The position numbers and the translations under genes were made by a program. From the NCBI RefSeq assembly GCF_005434915.1, contig NZ_SKCG01000002.1, positions 806,948 to 870,947 on the forward strand: 64,000 nucleotides of DNA, written 5' to 3'. The notes beneath the pieces are model-generated. The model was given only the letters and a program-made list of their open reading frames with translations. It was not told where the DNA came from and made no database searches. This DNA is from Aurantiacibacter suaedae. Lineage in GTDB: Bacteria; Pseudomonadota; Alphaproteobacteria; Sphingomonadales; Sphingomonadaceae. Below are positions 7,835-16,687 of the stretch, one piece after another; the first letter of the stretch is position 1; each line of letters begins with the position of its first letter.

Positions 7835-10480
7835 ATGCACGTTCGCCGTTCAATCCGATTGCTCGTGGTAGCATCGTCCTTGTCGTGTTCATCGCTGGCG
7901 CTGGCGCAAGCTGGCCAATCAACGCAGCCCGAGGCCGACCAGCCTGCGCAAAATGATTACGACAGTGACAATGTGGTTATCGTCGAAGGGCAACGCGTTA
8001 GGATCGACCAGACCGAACTCGCGGCCGACTTCGTGGATTTCGGCACGCAGGTGCAGATCATCTCCGATGACGAGATCGACACAGGCGGATTCACCAACTT
8101 CGGCGAACTGGCCGCCGGGCTGATCCGCGGCGCGAACATCGGTTATTCACCTGACGAAGGTGAGTTCACGATCCGTATCGACGGCGGCACCGACCGCGAC
8201 ACGCTGCTGCTGGTCGACGGTGTTCCTTACTTCGACCGCTCATCGCCTTCGGAAACGATCTGGCCGGCCACGGCAATCGATCCGCGCATGATCGACAATG
8301 TCGAAGTATTCCGCGGCGGGCAGAGCCTTTATTTCGGGTCCAACGGCGGCTTGGGCGTGGTTTCGGTCAATTCGAAGGAGCCTGATGGCCGCTTCGAAGG
8401 CGAGATCGGCGTCTATGGCGGCTCGTTCAAAACCCGCGAGATCTACGGCAACGTCTCGGTGCCGCTGCCCATCGGCGAAGAGGGCGAACATTCGATCATG
8501 GTGTTCGGCCGCTCTTACGAGACGGATTCGAATATCCTGTTCGATCGCGACGCCTTTGCCGATACCCTGCTGGAGCTGGGCGGTTTCCGCGAGTATCCAT
8601 ACAGTTACAACAACCTCGGCGCGAAGTACCTCTGGCAGATCGATCCCGATACCGAGTTTCGGGCAGCCTTCCAGCTCGCCAGTGTGGATTTCGAGGATAC
8701 CTTCCCCAACTCCACGCCCTATGCCCCGAACAAGACCGAGTTTCCGATCTTCAATGCCAGCTTCAAGAGCCAGCTGAACGACCGGGCGCGGCTGGTGGTG
8801 GAAGGTCACTATCAGGCACCCAAGCTGCGCAACACCGAACTGGACCCGCTCGTTTGCTCGATCCCGCGCGTGCAGGATCTGCCCGCCGGCGTGCGCGGCA
8901 GTGCCCCTGCCGGCGGTTTCGCCACGGCGGCTGACTACGAGGCTTTCGCCGCCGCCAACGACTTGCCCGCTGGCTGCGTAACCAACCCGCAGTTCAATTT
9001 CGGGCGCGCCAACGTGGAGGCTCAGGAAGGCATCTACGTCAATCCGGAAACGGGCGAGATTTACGGCACGCTCGACAACCCGTTCCCGATCGGAAACCCG
9101 ATGGGGTTTGTGACGCAGTCGGTGGCAAACTTCGGCAGCGGCGCGCCTTTCAAGGGCATCGGCGAGGGCGATCAGTACACCTCCAGCTATGTCGATTACG
9201 GCATAAACGGTCGGCTGACCTATCGCTGGAACGACTGGTTCGAAACGGTGGTGGGCGTCCAGAACACCAGCTACCACGACAACTCCGATGAGATCTTCGG
9301 CGTTCGCGACGTGACGCTCAGCTCGACCGGCGTTTATGGCGATCTGCGCTTCACGTTGCCGCTGCTTGAAGGCTTCAACGCATCGATTGCGGGCCGCCAC
9401 GATTTCAATAACAATTTCTCAAACGAGACCCTGTGGAAAGTGGGCCTGCGGCAGGAACTGCCCGGCGGCTTCTACCTGCGCGGCAACGGCGGCACGTCGT
9501 ACAGCCTGCCCACGATCAACGAACTGGGCGCATTTGGCGCCAGCGCCAACCTCAATCCCGGCCTCCAACCGCAGGAGGTCGAGAGCTACAGCGTGGGTGC
9601 CGGTATCAACGGCCATATCGGCGACGGCACCTTCAACATCGAAGTCGGCTACTACGATACCGAGATCACCAACCTGTTCTCCAATCGTGCGGTCGAGGCG
9701 GTCTGCCTTGAATATGCCAACGATGTGCGGCCCGATGGTGAGCTGAGCCGCGACGTGATCGAGGCGAACCGCAGCCTGATTGTGCCGCCCGACGCATTCT
9801 GCGCCACGGCGGCAGCGGCCGACCTGTCGGGTGACCAGACCGTTGCGGTAAACCAACTGTCGTCGCAGGACATCAAGGGCTGGACCGTCGACATGGCGCT
9901 CGATCTTGACCTCGTGCAGTTCGACATCTCCTTCACCAAGAGCGAATCGCTCGAACCTAACCCCGTCTACGGAGTGGCGGCGCGCCTTGATGGCACCACC
10001 ACCAATCTGGACTTCGTGGTGCCGGGGCCGGCCGGGAACAACGAGTTCCGCCAGTCGGCCGAGCGCCCGGAATGGGCGCTCTCTGGCCTGATCACGCTGA
10101 CGCCGAGCGACCGCTGGGTCTTCGCGCTCAACCCGCGCTATCAGGGCCCCGAGTGGGCCTATGCCGGGACTTCGGCCGCACGTCTGGTCGATGCCAATGG
10201 CGAGCGGGTGCTGCGCGACGTCAACTTCGGCGAGTACTTCGTGCTCAACGGCTCGATCCAGTATTACATGGGCGAAGAGAAGCAGCACCGCTTCATGGTC
10301 CGCCTCGTGAACATCCTCGACGAAGATTACTTCGAACGCGCGTCAGGTGGATCGGACCTGCGCATCTCACGCGCTGCGGTGCGCGGCGAGATCGGCCCGG
10401 AAGATAGCGCTTACTACCGCCAGTACGGCTGGAACGGCAAGCCGCGCTCGATCTGGGTGCAATACGAATACAACTTCTGA
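7835..10480 (+). CDS. TonB-dependent outer-membrane receptor of the organophosphorus locus
   Basis: 881-residue outer-membrane transporter. A signal peptide ends near SLALAQA, the plug domain follows (DTLLLVDGVPYFDRSS; NVEVFRGGQSLYFGSNGG) and a long beta barrel ends VQYEYNF with the terminal phenylalanine expected for BAM insertion. The ATG at 7835 has GGAGGGG just upstream; an in-frame start at 7793 lacks one. Neighbouring PhnDCE-type importer and phospholipase C genes run the same way, so the receptor probably carries a phosphorus-containing product across the outer membrane. Substrate is inference only. The insertion with paired cysteines (LVCSIPRV, AGCVTN) may be an extracellular loop. 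Confidence 0.88.
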   Translation: MHVRRSIRLLVVASSLSCSSLALAQAGQSTQPEADQPAQNDYDSDNVVIVEGQRVRIDQTELAADFVDFGTQVQIISDDEIDTGGFTNFGELAAGLIRGANIGYSPDEGEFTIRIDGGTDRDTLLLVDGVPYFDRSSPSETIWPATAIDPRMIDNVEVFRGGQSLYFGSNGGLGVVSVNSKEPDGRFEGEIGVYGGSFKTREIYGNVSVPLPIGEEGEHSIMVFGRSYETDSNILFDRDAFADTLLELGGFREYPYSYNNLGAKYLWQIDPDTEFRAAFQLASVDFEDTFPNSTPYAPNKTEFPIFNASFKSQLNDRARLVVEGHYQAPKLRNTELDPLVCSIPRVQDLPAGVRGSAPAGGFATAADYEAFAAANDLPAGCVTNPQFNFGRANVEAQEGIYVNPETGEIYGTLDNPFPIGNPMGFVTQSVANFGSGAPFKGIGEGDQYTSSYVDYGINGRLTYRWNDWFETVVGVQNTSYHDNSDEIFGVRDVTLSSTGVYGDLRFTLPLLEGFNASIAGRHDFNNNFSNETLWKVGLRQELPGGFYLRGNGGTSYSLPTINELGAFGASANLNPGLQPQEVESYSVGAGINGHIGDGTFNIEVGYYDTEITNLFSNRAVEAVCLEYANDVRPDGELSRDVIEANRSLIVPPDAFCATAAAADLSGDQTVAVNQLSSQDIKGWTVDMALDLDLVQFDISFTKSESLEPNPVYGVAARLDGTTTNLDFVVPGPAGNNEFRQSAERPEWALSGLITLTPSDRWVFALNPRYQGPEWAYAGTSAARLVDANGERVLRDVNFGEYFVLNGSIQYYMGEEKQHRFMVRLVNILDEDYFERASGGSDLRISRAAVRGEIGPEDSAYYRQYGWNGKPRSIWVQYEYNF

Positions 10481-10487
10481 ACCGAGT

Positions 10488-10516
10488 GAGGAGCGCCTGC
10501 CATGCGGGCGCTCCTC
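10488..10516 (+). other. Strong hairpin between receptor gene and phnD-like gene
   Basis: A perfect 10-bp stem, GAGGAGCGCC with GGCGCTCCTC, closes a 9-nt loop seven bases after the receptor stop codon. No U-run follows, so it does not look like a simple intrinsic terminator. Such hairpins between cistrons often protect the upstream mRNA or lower downstream expression; either would give unequal receptor and importer levels. Confidence 0.6.
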
Positions 10517-10631
10517 GTGCCTGCTGGCGTTTCCGAATGCCTAGCGCGGGCGCTTCATCGGCACGTCACGGGAATGGCCTAGTCGATCCGGGCGCTGTCT
10601 TCGGGCCGCGTTTGCAAGGAGGAAAGGCATC

Positions 10632-11558
10632 ATGCTGATAAACCGGATCGGGCTGCTCGCGCTTGCCATGCTGGCCTCGCTCACGGCCTGCTCAGACGCG
10701 GGGCCGGCGGCGGACGAGGCAGAGACATTGCAGGTCCTGTTGATTCCTGCCGACGGCGGGACCGAAGACGGCACCAAAGCCGATTACGAACCCCTGTTTG
10801 CGGCCGTCGGCAAAGCGACCGGTCTGCGCTTCGAACTGAAGGTCGCGCAGGCCTATGGGGCCGTGGTGGAGGCCATGTGCAACGGCAGTGCCGACATCGC
10901 CTTCGTCGGCCCGGTCACCTATCTGCAGGCAAAGGAGCGCGGCTGCGCCGAGCTGCTCGCAGTAGCGGTCGAGGAGGGCCAGTCGGTCTACTATGCGGGT
11001 CTATTCGCACGCGCGGATTCCCCAGTGCAGAAGCTTGACGATCTGCGCGGGCGCAGCGTGGCTTTTGGCGACGTCAACTCCACGTCCTCCTTCGTCTATC
11101 CGGTGGCGATGCTGCTGAAAGGCGGGCTGGACCCGGTCAAGGATCTCGGCGCGCTGCGGCTGACCGGGACCCATGCCAACAGCCTGGCGGCGCTGACCGA
11201 AGGCCGCGTGGATGCCGCCGCGCTTTCTCTCGATTCTTACGAGAAAGCGGTGCGTGCCGGTGTGCCGGGCGCGCGCGATGTGCGGGTGATCGCCCGCAGT
11301 CAGCCCATTCCTTACCCGCCGCTGGCGATGAACACCCGCCTCGCGCCGGAGCTGAAGAGCGAGCTGCGCGGCGCCTTCCACAACGTCGCCAGTTCACCCG
11401 AGGTGCGCCCCGAAATGATCCGCGGCTATGGGGGCAAGCAGGTCGATGGCTACGATGCCGAATTCCCGCCAGAGAACTTCGACAGCGCCGCGCGCGAAAT
11501 GGCGCTGCTGAGCGACGATCTGCGCGGCGAAATCCTCAAGAAATCGGCGGAGCACTGA
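10632..11558 (+). CDS. phnD: PhnD-type ABC transporter substrate-binding lipoprotein
   Basis: Periplasmic binding protein for a phosphonate, phosphite or related phosphorus anion or ester, 308 residues. A type II signal with lipobox LTAC indicates a membrane-anchored lipoprotein. The PhnD fold is seen in DYEPLFAAVGKATGL, the ADIAFVGPVTYLQA strand-turn and the GRSVAFGDVNSTSS segment, whose Ser/Thr cluster holds the phosphonate group in known PhnD proteins. It starts 152 bp after the receptor gene and ends 1 bp before the ATPase gene, so it belongs to one transport operon. The ligand is not fixed by sequence; DUF-free phosphate-ester binders exist in this family. Confidence 0.88.
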   Translation: MLINRIGLLALAMLASLTACSDAGPAADEAETLQVLLIPADGGTEDGTKADYEPLFAAVGKATGLRFELKVAQAYGAVVEAMCNGSADIAFVGPVTYLQAKERGCAELLAVAVEEGQSVYYAGLFARADSPVQKLDDLRGRSVAFGDVNSTSSFVYPVAMLLKGGLDPVKDLGALRLTGTHANSLAALTEGRVDAAALSLDSYEKAVRAGVPGARDVRVIARSQPIPYPPLAMNTRLAPELKSELRGAFHNVASSPEVRPEMIRGYGGKQVDGYDAEFPPENFDSAAREMALLSDDLRGEILKKSAEH

Positions 11559-11559
11559 G

Positions 11560-12354
11560 ATGGCGGGCGCGATGGACATCCGCTTCAACCAGCTGCGCAA
11601 GACCTGGGCCGATGGCACCCATGCACTCGACGGGATCGACCTGACCGTGCCTGCAGGGCAATTCTGTGTGCTGCTCGGCCATTCGGGCGCGGGCAAGTCT
11701 ACCTTGCTGCGCTGTGTCAACGGGTTGGAGGTGCCGAGCGACGGCGCGGTTTCCATCGGCGGTCGACCTGTCGACAAGGCCTCGCTGTCCAAGCTGCGCC
11801 GCCGGATCGCCATGGTCCATCAGCACTTCGGGCTGGTGCCAAGGGCGAGCGGGGCGGCAAATGTGATGGCGGGGGCGGTTCCGCTGCTGCCGCTGTGGCG
11901 GATCATGAGCGGTATCTATCCCTCCGCGCTCAAGCGCCGGACCTGCGAACTGCTGCGGGCGGTGGGGCTGGAAGAGTCCCACCTGGACCGCCGCGCGGAG
12001 CAGCTTTCGGGCGGGCAGCAGCAGCGGCTGGGGCTGGCCCGCGCCTTCATGGCCGATCCGGCGATCATTCTGGCCGACGAGCCTGTTGCCAGCCTCGACC
12101 CCGAGATCAGCCGCGATGTGCTGTCGCTGTTGCGCGAGCAGGCGAAAGAGCGCGGCGCCACTGTCCTGTGCAGCCTGCATCAGGTCGAGCTGGCGCGCGA
12201 ATTTGCCGACCGGATCGTGGCGCTTCAGCGTGGCCGGATCGTGTTTGACGGCGCGCCCCGAGATCTGCGCAACGGTGATCTGGCCACGATCTACACCCGC
12301 CGCGAGACGCCTGCGCCGCGTGTCGTGCCCTTGGCGTTGAGGAAGACGGGATGA
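11560..12354 (+). CDS. phnC: PhnC-type ABC transporter ATP-binding protein
   Basis: Cytoplasmic ATPase energising the adjacent importer, 264 residues. Walker A is GHSGAGKST, the signature LSGGQQQRL, Walker B IILADEP, with the switch histidine in LCSLHQVELA. The closest recognised subfamily is PhnC (phosphonate import). The ATG is 1 bp after the binding-protein stop, and the stop overlaps the permease start by 4 bp (ATGA), so translation is coupled. Confidence 0.9.
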   Translation: MAGAMDIRFNQLRKTWADGTHALDGIDLTVPAGQFCVLLGHSGAGKSTLLRCVNGLEVPSDGAVSIGGRPVDKASLSKLRRRIAMVHQHFGLVPRASGAANVMAGAVPLLPLWRIMSGIYPSALKRRTCELLRAVGLEESHLDRRAEQLSGGQQQRLGLARAFMADPAIILADEPVASLDPEISRDVLSLLREQAKERGATVLCSLHQVELAREFADRIVALQRGRIVFDGAPRDLRNGDLATIYTRRETPAPRVVPLALRKTG

Positions 12355-13364
12355 GCGCGAGCGCTTCCTCGGCCGCCAGCTCCGGCTGGACCTATCCCCA
12401 GCCTTTCGGCCCGCGTGCGGTGCTGGTGGTACTTGGTGTGCTGGCGCTGCTGTTCTATTCGGGTGAGCGGGTGCAGGTTGGTCGGCTCGTCTCGCTGACC
12501 AGCCATTCCGTGCTCGCCGATCTGGGTCTCACCGACGAGGATCAGGGTACAACGGGCCTTGGTGAAGTTGTTGCCCGGTTGTTTCCGTTGCAGGTTTCCG
12601 ACCGGCAGGAGGTCTCGCGGATCGAGGGCTTCGACCCCGATCATCTGCCACCGTTCGCCCATATCGAGACCGAGCGAATAAACGAGCAGGCGCTCGATCC
12701 CGAAACACTCGAACTCGAAGACCATAGTGTCGAGCGAACCTATCTCGTGCGCCCCTTCGGCTATCTCCAACACGTCGCCGCAAAGATGGTCGAGACGCTG
12801 GAGATCGCGCTATGGGGCACGCTGATCGCGGTGCTGCTCGGCCTGCCGCTGGCCTTGTTGAGCGCAAGCAACATCACGCCTTCGCCGTTGGTGCGCTTTG
12901 TGTCGCGGTCGGCGGTGAGCGTGATGCGCGCGACACCCGAACTGATCAGCGCGCTGTTCCTTGTCCTCGTCTACGGCTTTGGCCCTATCGCGGGCTACGT
13001 TGCGCTCGGCCTGCACGGGGCGGGCGCGCTGGGGCGCTTCTTTGCCGACGAGACCGAACATGCCGACTGGCGACCACAGGAGGCGCTGGCTGCCATCGGG
13101 GCTAGGCGGCTCGCCATCTGGCGGCTGGCCGTGCTGCCGCAGGTCATGCCGCATCACATCGGAAGCACGCTCTACGTGCTCGACCGCAATGTGCGGATGG
13201 CCACCGTGATCGGGCTCGTGGGGGCGGGCGGCATCGGGCAGGAGCTGAAGGGCCGCTACGACATGTACGATTATGGCCATGTCGGCACGATCCTGCTCGC
13301 CACTTTCATCGTCGTCCTGCTGCTTGACCGTCTGTCGCAGCGTCTGCGCCGTCATTTCCTGTGA
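12351..13364 (+). CDS. phnE: PhnE-type ABC transporter permease with enlarged N-terminal region
   Basis: Inner-membrane permease of the importer, 337 residues. The C-terminal two thirds show the family core: TLEIALWGTLIAVLLGLPLALL, SVMRATPELISALFLV, and the coupling-helix EAA-type region from EALAAIGARRLAIWRLAVLP to GAGGIGQEL. Phosphonate permeases are usually about 260-280 residues; the excess lies between the first hydrophobic helix (about 20-40) and the second (about 145), a hydrophilic acidic stretch that should face the periplasm. Coupled to phnC by a 4-bp overlap; the phospholipase gene follows 33 bp later. Confidence 0.88.
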   Translation: MSASASSAASSGWTYPQPFGPRAVLVVLGVLALLFYSGERVQVGRLVSLTSHSVLADLGLTDEDQGTTGLGEVVARLFPLQVSDRQEVSRIEGFDPDHLPPFAHIETERINEQALDPETLELEDHSVERTYLVRPFGYLQHVAAKMVETLEIALWGTLIAVLLGLPLALLSASNITPSPLVRFVSRSAVSVMRATPELISALFLVLVYGFGPIAGYVALGLHGAGALGRFFADETEHADWRPQEALAAIGARRLAIWRLAVLPQVMPHHIGSTLYVLDRNVRMATVIGLVGAGGIGQELKGRYDMYDYGHVGTILLATFIVVLLLDRLSQRLRRHFL

Positions 13365-13397
13365 AGCTCCATCCCCCAAGCCTAGGAGACTGTCCCC

Positions 13398-15497
13398 GTG
13401 CCGAAGAACAACAGGCGTGATTTCCTCAAGACCGCTGCCGTCCTTGGCGCCGCAGCCTCCCTGCCGACCAGCATAGACCGTGCGCTCGCTTTGCCCGCAC
13501 GGCGGGTCACCGGCACGATCAAGGATGTGAAGCACATCGTCGTGCTGATGCAGGAGAACCGCTCCTTCGATCACTACTTTGGCACAATGCGCGGCGTGCG
13601 CGGCTTCGGCGACCGCCATACCGTGCCGCTGCCCGATGGCCGTACGGTATGGGAGCAATCGAACGGTTCGCGGATCATGCCTCCCTTCTGGCTCGACACC
13701 GCGCATACCAACGGCATGAAGGTTCCCGGCACGCCGCACAGCTTTAGCGATGCACAGGCGGCTTGGAATCAGGGCAGCTTCGGGCTCTGGCCCAAGTTCA
13801 AGACCAACTATTCGATGGGCTATTTCAAGCGCGACGACATCCCGTTCCAGTTCGCGCTGGCTGAGGCCTTCACGCTGTGCGACGCCTATCACTGCACGGT
13901 CACATCGGGCACCGATCCCAACCGCGTTGCCTTCTGGTCAGGCTCTCAGTTCGATCCGGCGTTGCGCGCGCAAGGCATCAATTGCCGGGATGACCGCTCG
14001 GAGCCGAACAACCTGCGCTGCTGGGTCAAGGGCGCCTTGCCCGAGCCGGGCTATACCTATGCCGCCAACGCGCTCGAATGGCCGACCATTCCCGAAGTGC
14101 TGGAACAGAACGGCATCGAATGGCGCATCTATCAGGACCCGAACAACAACTGGACCGGGGCGATGCACGGCGGACTCGCCTTCGCGGGCTTCCGCAATGC
14201 GCAGCCGGGCGAACCGCTCTATGAGCGCGGAATGCGACACTGGTCGCTGGAACAGCTCGCCCGCGATGTGGAGAACGACACCTTGCCGGCCGTGTCGTGG
14301 GTGCTGCCGCCGCGCGAATGGTCGGAACACCCCTCCGCCTCATCGCCCATCGAGGGCGCCGAGTTCACCGCCCGCGTGCTCGAAGCGCTGACAGCCAATC
14401 CCGATGTCTGGGGCAGCACCGCTTTCTTCCAGACCTTCGACGAGAATGACGGTCTGTTTGACCATGTGCCGCCGCCCGCCCCGCCGTCTCTCGAAAAGGA
14501 TGGCACTCCGGCCGGCAAGGCCACGTTTGCGCTGGCGGGACACTACTTCGACGATCACAAGGACGAATATACCTTCCCCGAGGACGATGCGACCGGCACG
14601 ACGCGCCCGTGGGCGCTGGGGCCGCGCGTGCCGATGTATGTTGTCTCGCCGTGGAGCAAGGGCGGCTGGGTCAACAGCGAGGTGTTCGATCATACCTCGC
14701 TTGGCCAGTTCCTCGAAAAGCGGTTCGACATCACGATTCCGGCAATCAGCCCCTGGCACCGTGCGATCTGCGGCGATCTCACCTCGTGTTTCGATTTCGG
14801 GCTGGAAGCGGACCGCGACTTTCCTCCATTGCCCGATACCGCCGGATCGCAGGTGGCGCTGGCGGCGCATCTCGAGCGGCCCAAGGCCTTGCCGCCGCGC
14901 GCGCCGGAAGAGCTGTTCCAGGAGCCTGGCCTGCGCCGCTCGCGCGCATTGCCTTACATGCTGCATGTCGATGCCCGGGGCGGGGCTGACGCGATTACGC
15001 TCGATTTCGTCAACGAAGGCGCGGCGGGCGTGAACTTCCACGTCTATGACCGCAGGCACCTTGACCGGCTGCCGCGCCGCTATGCGGTGGAAGCCGGGCA
15101 GAGCCTGAGTGACAGCTGGCAGCCCGGCGAAGATGGCGCGTTCGACCTGCTGGTGCTTGGCCCTAACGGCTTCATGCGCGCCTTTACCGGCACCGATGCC
15201 CGCGCGCTTCCGGCGGTGAAGGCGCGCTACGTCCCGCGCGGCAAAAGCTTGCTTCTGTCGCTGGCTGCGCCGGAGGATAGCCCGGCGAAGATCACGCTCA
15301 CGCAAGACCTCTATCGTCCAGGCGAACCTCGGCAGCTGAGCGCCGCGTCGGGCGAGACGGCGCAGCTGAGCTGGCCTGCCGAAGAAAGCCACGGGTGGTA
15401 CGACTTCGTGCTGACCTGCGGCAACAGCGCGATTCACTTCGCCGGACGGGTGGAAGACGGCAGCGACAGCTACAGCGATCCTTTACTGACCCGGTGA
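13398..15497 (+). CDS. Tat-exported phosphocholine-type phospholipase C
   Basis: Secreted phosphoesterase of the bacterial PlcH/PlcN family (phosphoesterase superfamily with acid phosphatase AcpA), 699 residues. The N terminus has a twin-arginine signal NNRRDFLKTAAVLG. The catalytic core begins with IVVLMQENRSFDHYFG, where the Asn/Asp/His residues are conserved, and continues through TSGTDPNR and QTFDENDGLFDHVPPP. Two C-terminal beta domains (about 500-690) match the DUF756 repeats of PlcH. The GTG start has AGGAGA nine bases upstream. Family members release phosphocholine from phosphatidylcholine or sphingomyelin. Position at the end of the importer operon suggests it generates the imported compound. 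Confidence 0.9.
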   Translation: MPKNNRRDFLKTAAVLGAAASLPTSIDRALALPARRVTGTIKDVKHIVVLMQENRSFDHYFGTMRGVRGFGDRHTVPLPDGRTVWEQSNGSRIMPPFWLDTAHTNGMKVPGTPHSFSDAQAAWNQGSFGLWPKFKTNYSMGYFKRDDIPFQFALAEAFTLCDAYHCTVTSGTDPNRVAFWSGSQFDPALRAQGINCRDDRSEPNNLRCWVKGALPEPGYTYAANALEWPTIPEVLEQNGIEWRIYQDPNNNWTGAMHGGLAFAGFRNAQPGEPLYERGMRHWSLEQLARDVENDTLPAVSWVLPPREWSEHPSASSPIEGAEFTARVLEALTANPDVWGSTAFFQTFDENDGLFDHVPPPAPPSLEKDGTPAGKATFALAGHYFDDHKDEYTFPEDDATGTTRPWALGPRVPMYVVSPWSKGGWVNSEVFDHTSLGQFLEKRFDITIPAISPWHRAICGDLTSCFDFGLEADRDFPPLPDTAGSQVALAAHLERPKALPPRAPEELFQEPGLRRSRALPYMLHVDARGGADAITLDFVNEGAAGVNFHVYDRRHLDRLPRRYAVEAGQSLSDSWQPGEDGAFDLLVLGPNGFMRAFTGTDARALPAVKARYVPRGKSLLLSLAAPEDSPAKITLTQDLYRPGEPRQLSAASGETAQLSWPAEESHGWYDFVLTCGNSAIHFAGRVEDGSDSYSDPLLTR

Positions 15498-15507
15498 TCC
15501 GACTGCG

Positions 15508-15529
15508 TGCGGCCCCTCCCCGGGCCGCA
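15508..15529 (+). terminator. GC-rich hairpin after the phospholipase gene
   Basis: Perfect 8-bp stem TGCGGCCC/GGGCCGCA with a 6-nt loop, starting ten bases after the stop codon. There is no U-run, so termination would be weak or Rho-assisted. It marks the likely end of the receptor-to-phospholipase transcription unit. Confidence 0.4.
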
Positions 15530-15649
15530 GAGCAGCGACTGGCAGATGGAGCATCGGCATTCGGCTTGCAGAGGCCGCAATCAGCAGCTAACACTTGCGA
15601 GTGATTCGCAATAAGCGACATGAGGTATTAGCGCAGAAAGGACAGACCG

Positions 15650-16060
15650 ATGAGCCGCCAGTTCCCGCCGCCGAGACTCGATGATTCCTTGCATCGGACA
15701 TTGCTGGTCGAAGCGGCGCGGTGTTGGCGCAATGCGCGCGACGAAGGCGAGCCGCCGCAGCCTTTTCTGTTCACCATTCTGGCCTCTCATAGATGCGAGA
15801 TGCTGGCCCCTGTGTTCGACAGCCTGATGCATCTGTGCGAAAGTGCGCTAGGGCGCGCATTGGTGGTCGGCCGGTCGGTCGAGCTTTCGGGAGACGAGCA
15901 TCTGTTGCTGGGGCTGGTCGATGGATCGAAGCCGCGCCGCGTTTGTATCGATTGTGCTGCAGGTCCGGCCACCGCGCTCGATTGTGCCATCTGCTCGACG
16001 CGCATCATGATGGCTTGCGTCCCTTGTCCTCGGCCTGATCCAACCGTCGCGAACCGCTGA
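15650..16060 (+). CDS. Hypothetical protein, 136 residues, cysteine-rich C terminus
   Basis: No family recognised. The protein is soluble, with no signal peptide or membrane segment. Its C-terminal third contains cysteines in CIDCAAG, DCAICSTR and ACVPCPR; the CxxC pairs could bind a metal. The N-terminal half (LLVEAARCWRNARDEG; FLFTILASHRCEML) looks helical. A fair ribosome site precedes the ATG (GAAAGGACAGACCGATG). Codon composition is like its neighbours. It is followed by a strong terminator shared with the convergent gene. Confidence 0.6.
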   Translation: MSRQFPPPRLDDSLHRTLLVEAARCWRNARDEGEPPQPFLFTILASHRCEMLAPVFDSLMHLCESALGRALVVGRSVELSGDEHLLLGLVDGSKPRRVCIDCAAGPATALDCAICSTRIMMACVPCPRPDPTVANR

Positions 16061-16098
16061 GGCATGGCACATCCTCGCGGATCTGCCCTAAACTGCGC

Positions 16099-16140
16099 AA
16101 AAAAAGCCCGCCTCGCGCTTGGCGCGGGCGGGCCTTTTCT
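16099..16140. terminator. Bidirectional intrinsic terminator
   Basis: Stem GCCCGCC/GGCGGGC (16106-16112 with 16127-16133), with a further GCGC/GCGC inner pairing, flanked by an A-run on the left and TTTTCTT on the right. It lies between the convergent genes ending at 16060 and 16165 and can serve both strands. Confidence 0.85.
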
Positions 16141-16164
16141 TGGGGACGATATCCCGCCGGGCTA

Positions 16165-16569
16165 TCAGCCCTCGTTTTCGGGCCGGGTGTAGGGAACGAA
16201 GTCCTCAAGGAACAGCGCGCCCGTGAAGGAGCCGGTCGAACGGTCGACGGTGCGCATCACATCCTGCCGGCACAGCTGGCTGCCCATACGTTCGATGATC
16301 GGAATGTCGTCGAAGCGCAGCTGGTTGGGGCTGCTGGTGCGCGCCACCCATATGGTGTCGCCCTGCTCGTAAACGAGGCCAATCCGCTCGACCACTTCGA
16401 GCCTGTTGTTGTTGAATACGGTGATGCAGCTTTCCGGTTCACCCGCGGTGCGGCCTTCGAGGCGTTCGGCAAGACGGGCTTCCGCCCGTTCGGACGGCGT
16501 TTCTGCGGAGACCGGCGCCGCGCCAAGCGCCAGCGTGGAGGCGGCTGCAAGTGCGATAAGGGTCTTCAT
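16165..16569 (-). CDS. Hypothetical exported protein, 134 residues
   Basis: A classical Sec signal peptide (hydrophobic core LIALAAASTLALGAA, cleavage near APVSAE) precedes a short charged helix (SERAEARLAERLEGR) and a compact domain with two cysteines (ESCITVFNNN and SQLCRQD) that could form a disulfide in the periplasm. The NNN turn and the two cysteines resemble small conserved sphingomonad periplasmic proteins, but I cannot name a function. It is alone on its strand and ends at a shared terminator. Confidence 0.7.
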   Translation of the reverse strand: MKTLIALAAASTLALGAAPVSAETPSERAEARLAERLEGRTAGEPESCITVFNNNRLEVVERIGLVYEQGDTIWVARTSSPNQLRFDDIPIIERMGSQLCRQDVMRTVDRSTGSFTGALFLEDFVPYTRPENEG

Positions 16570-16687
16570 GATGCTCTCCTGTGCTTATGGCTCTACCATC
16601 TCATAGACGGAATGAACGTGCCATGACCTCAGAACGGTCAGGAGAGTTTTTTCGGGCTGTCGCCACCGGCCGCAGGCGAATAGCCCG

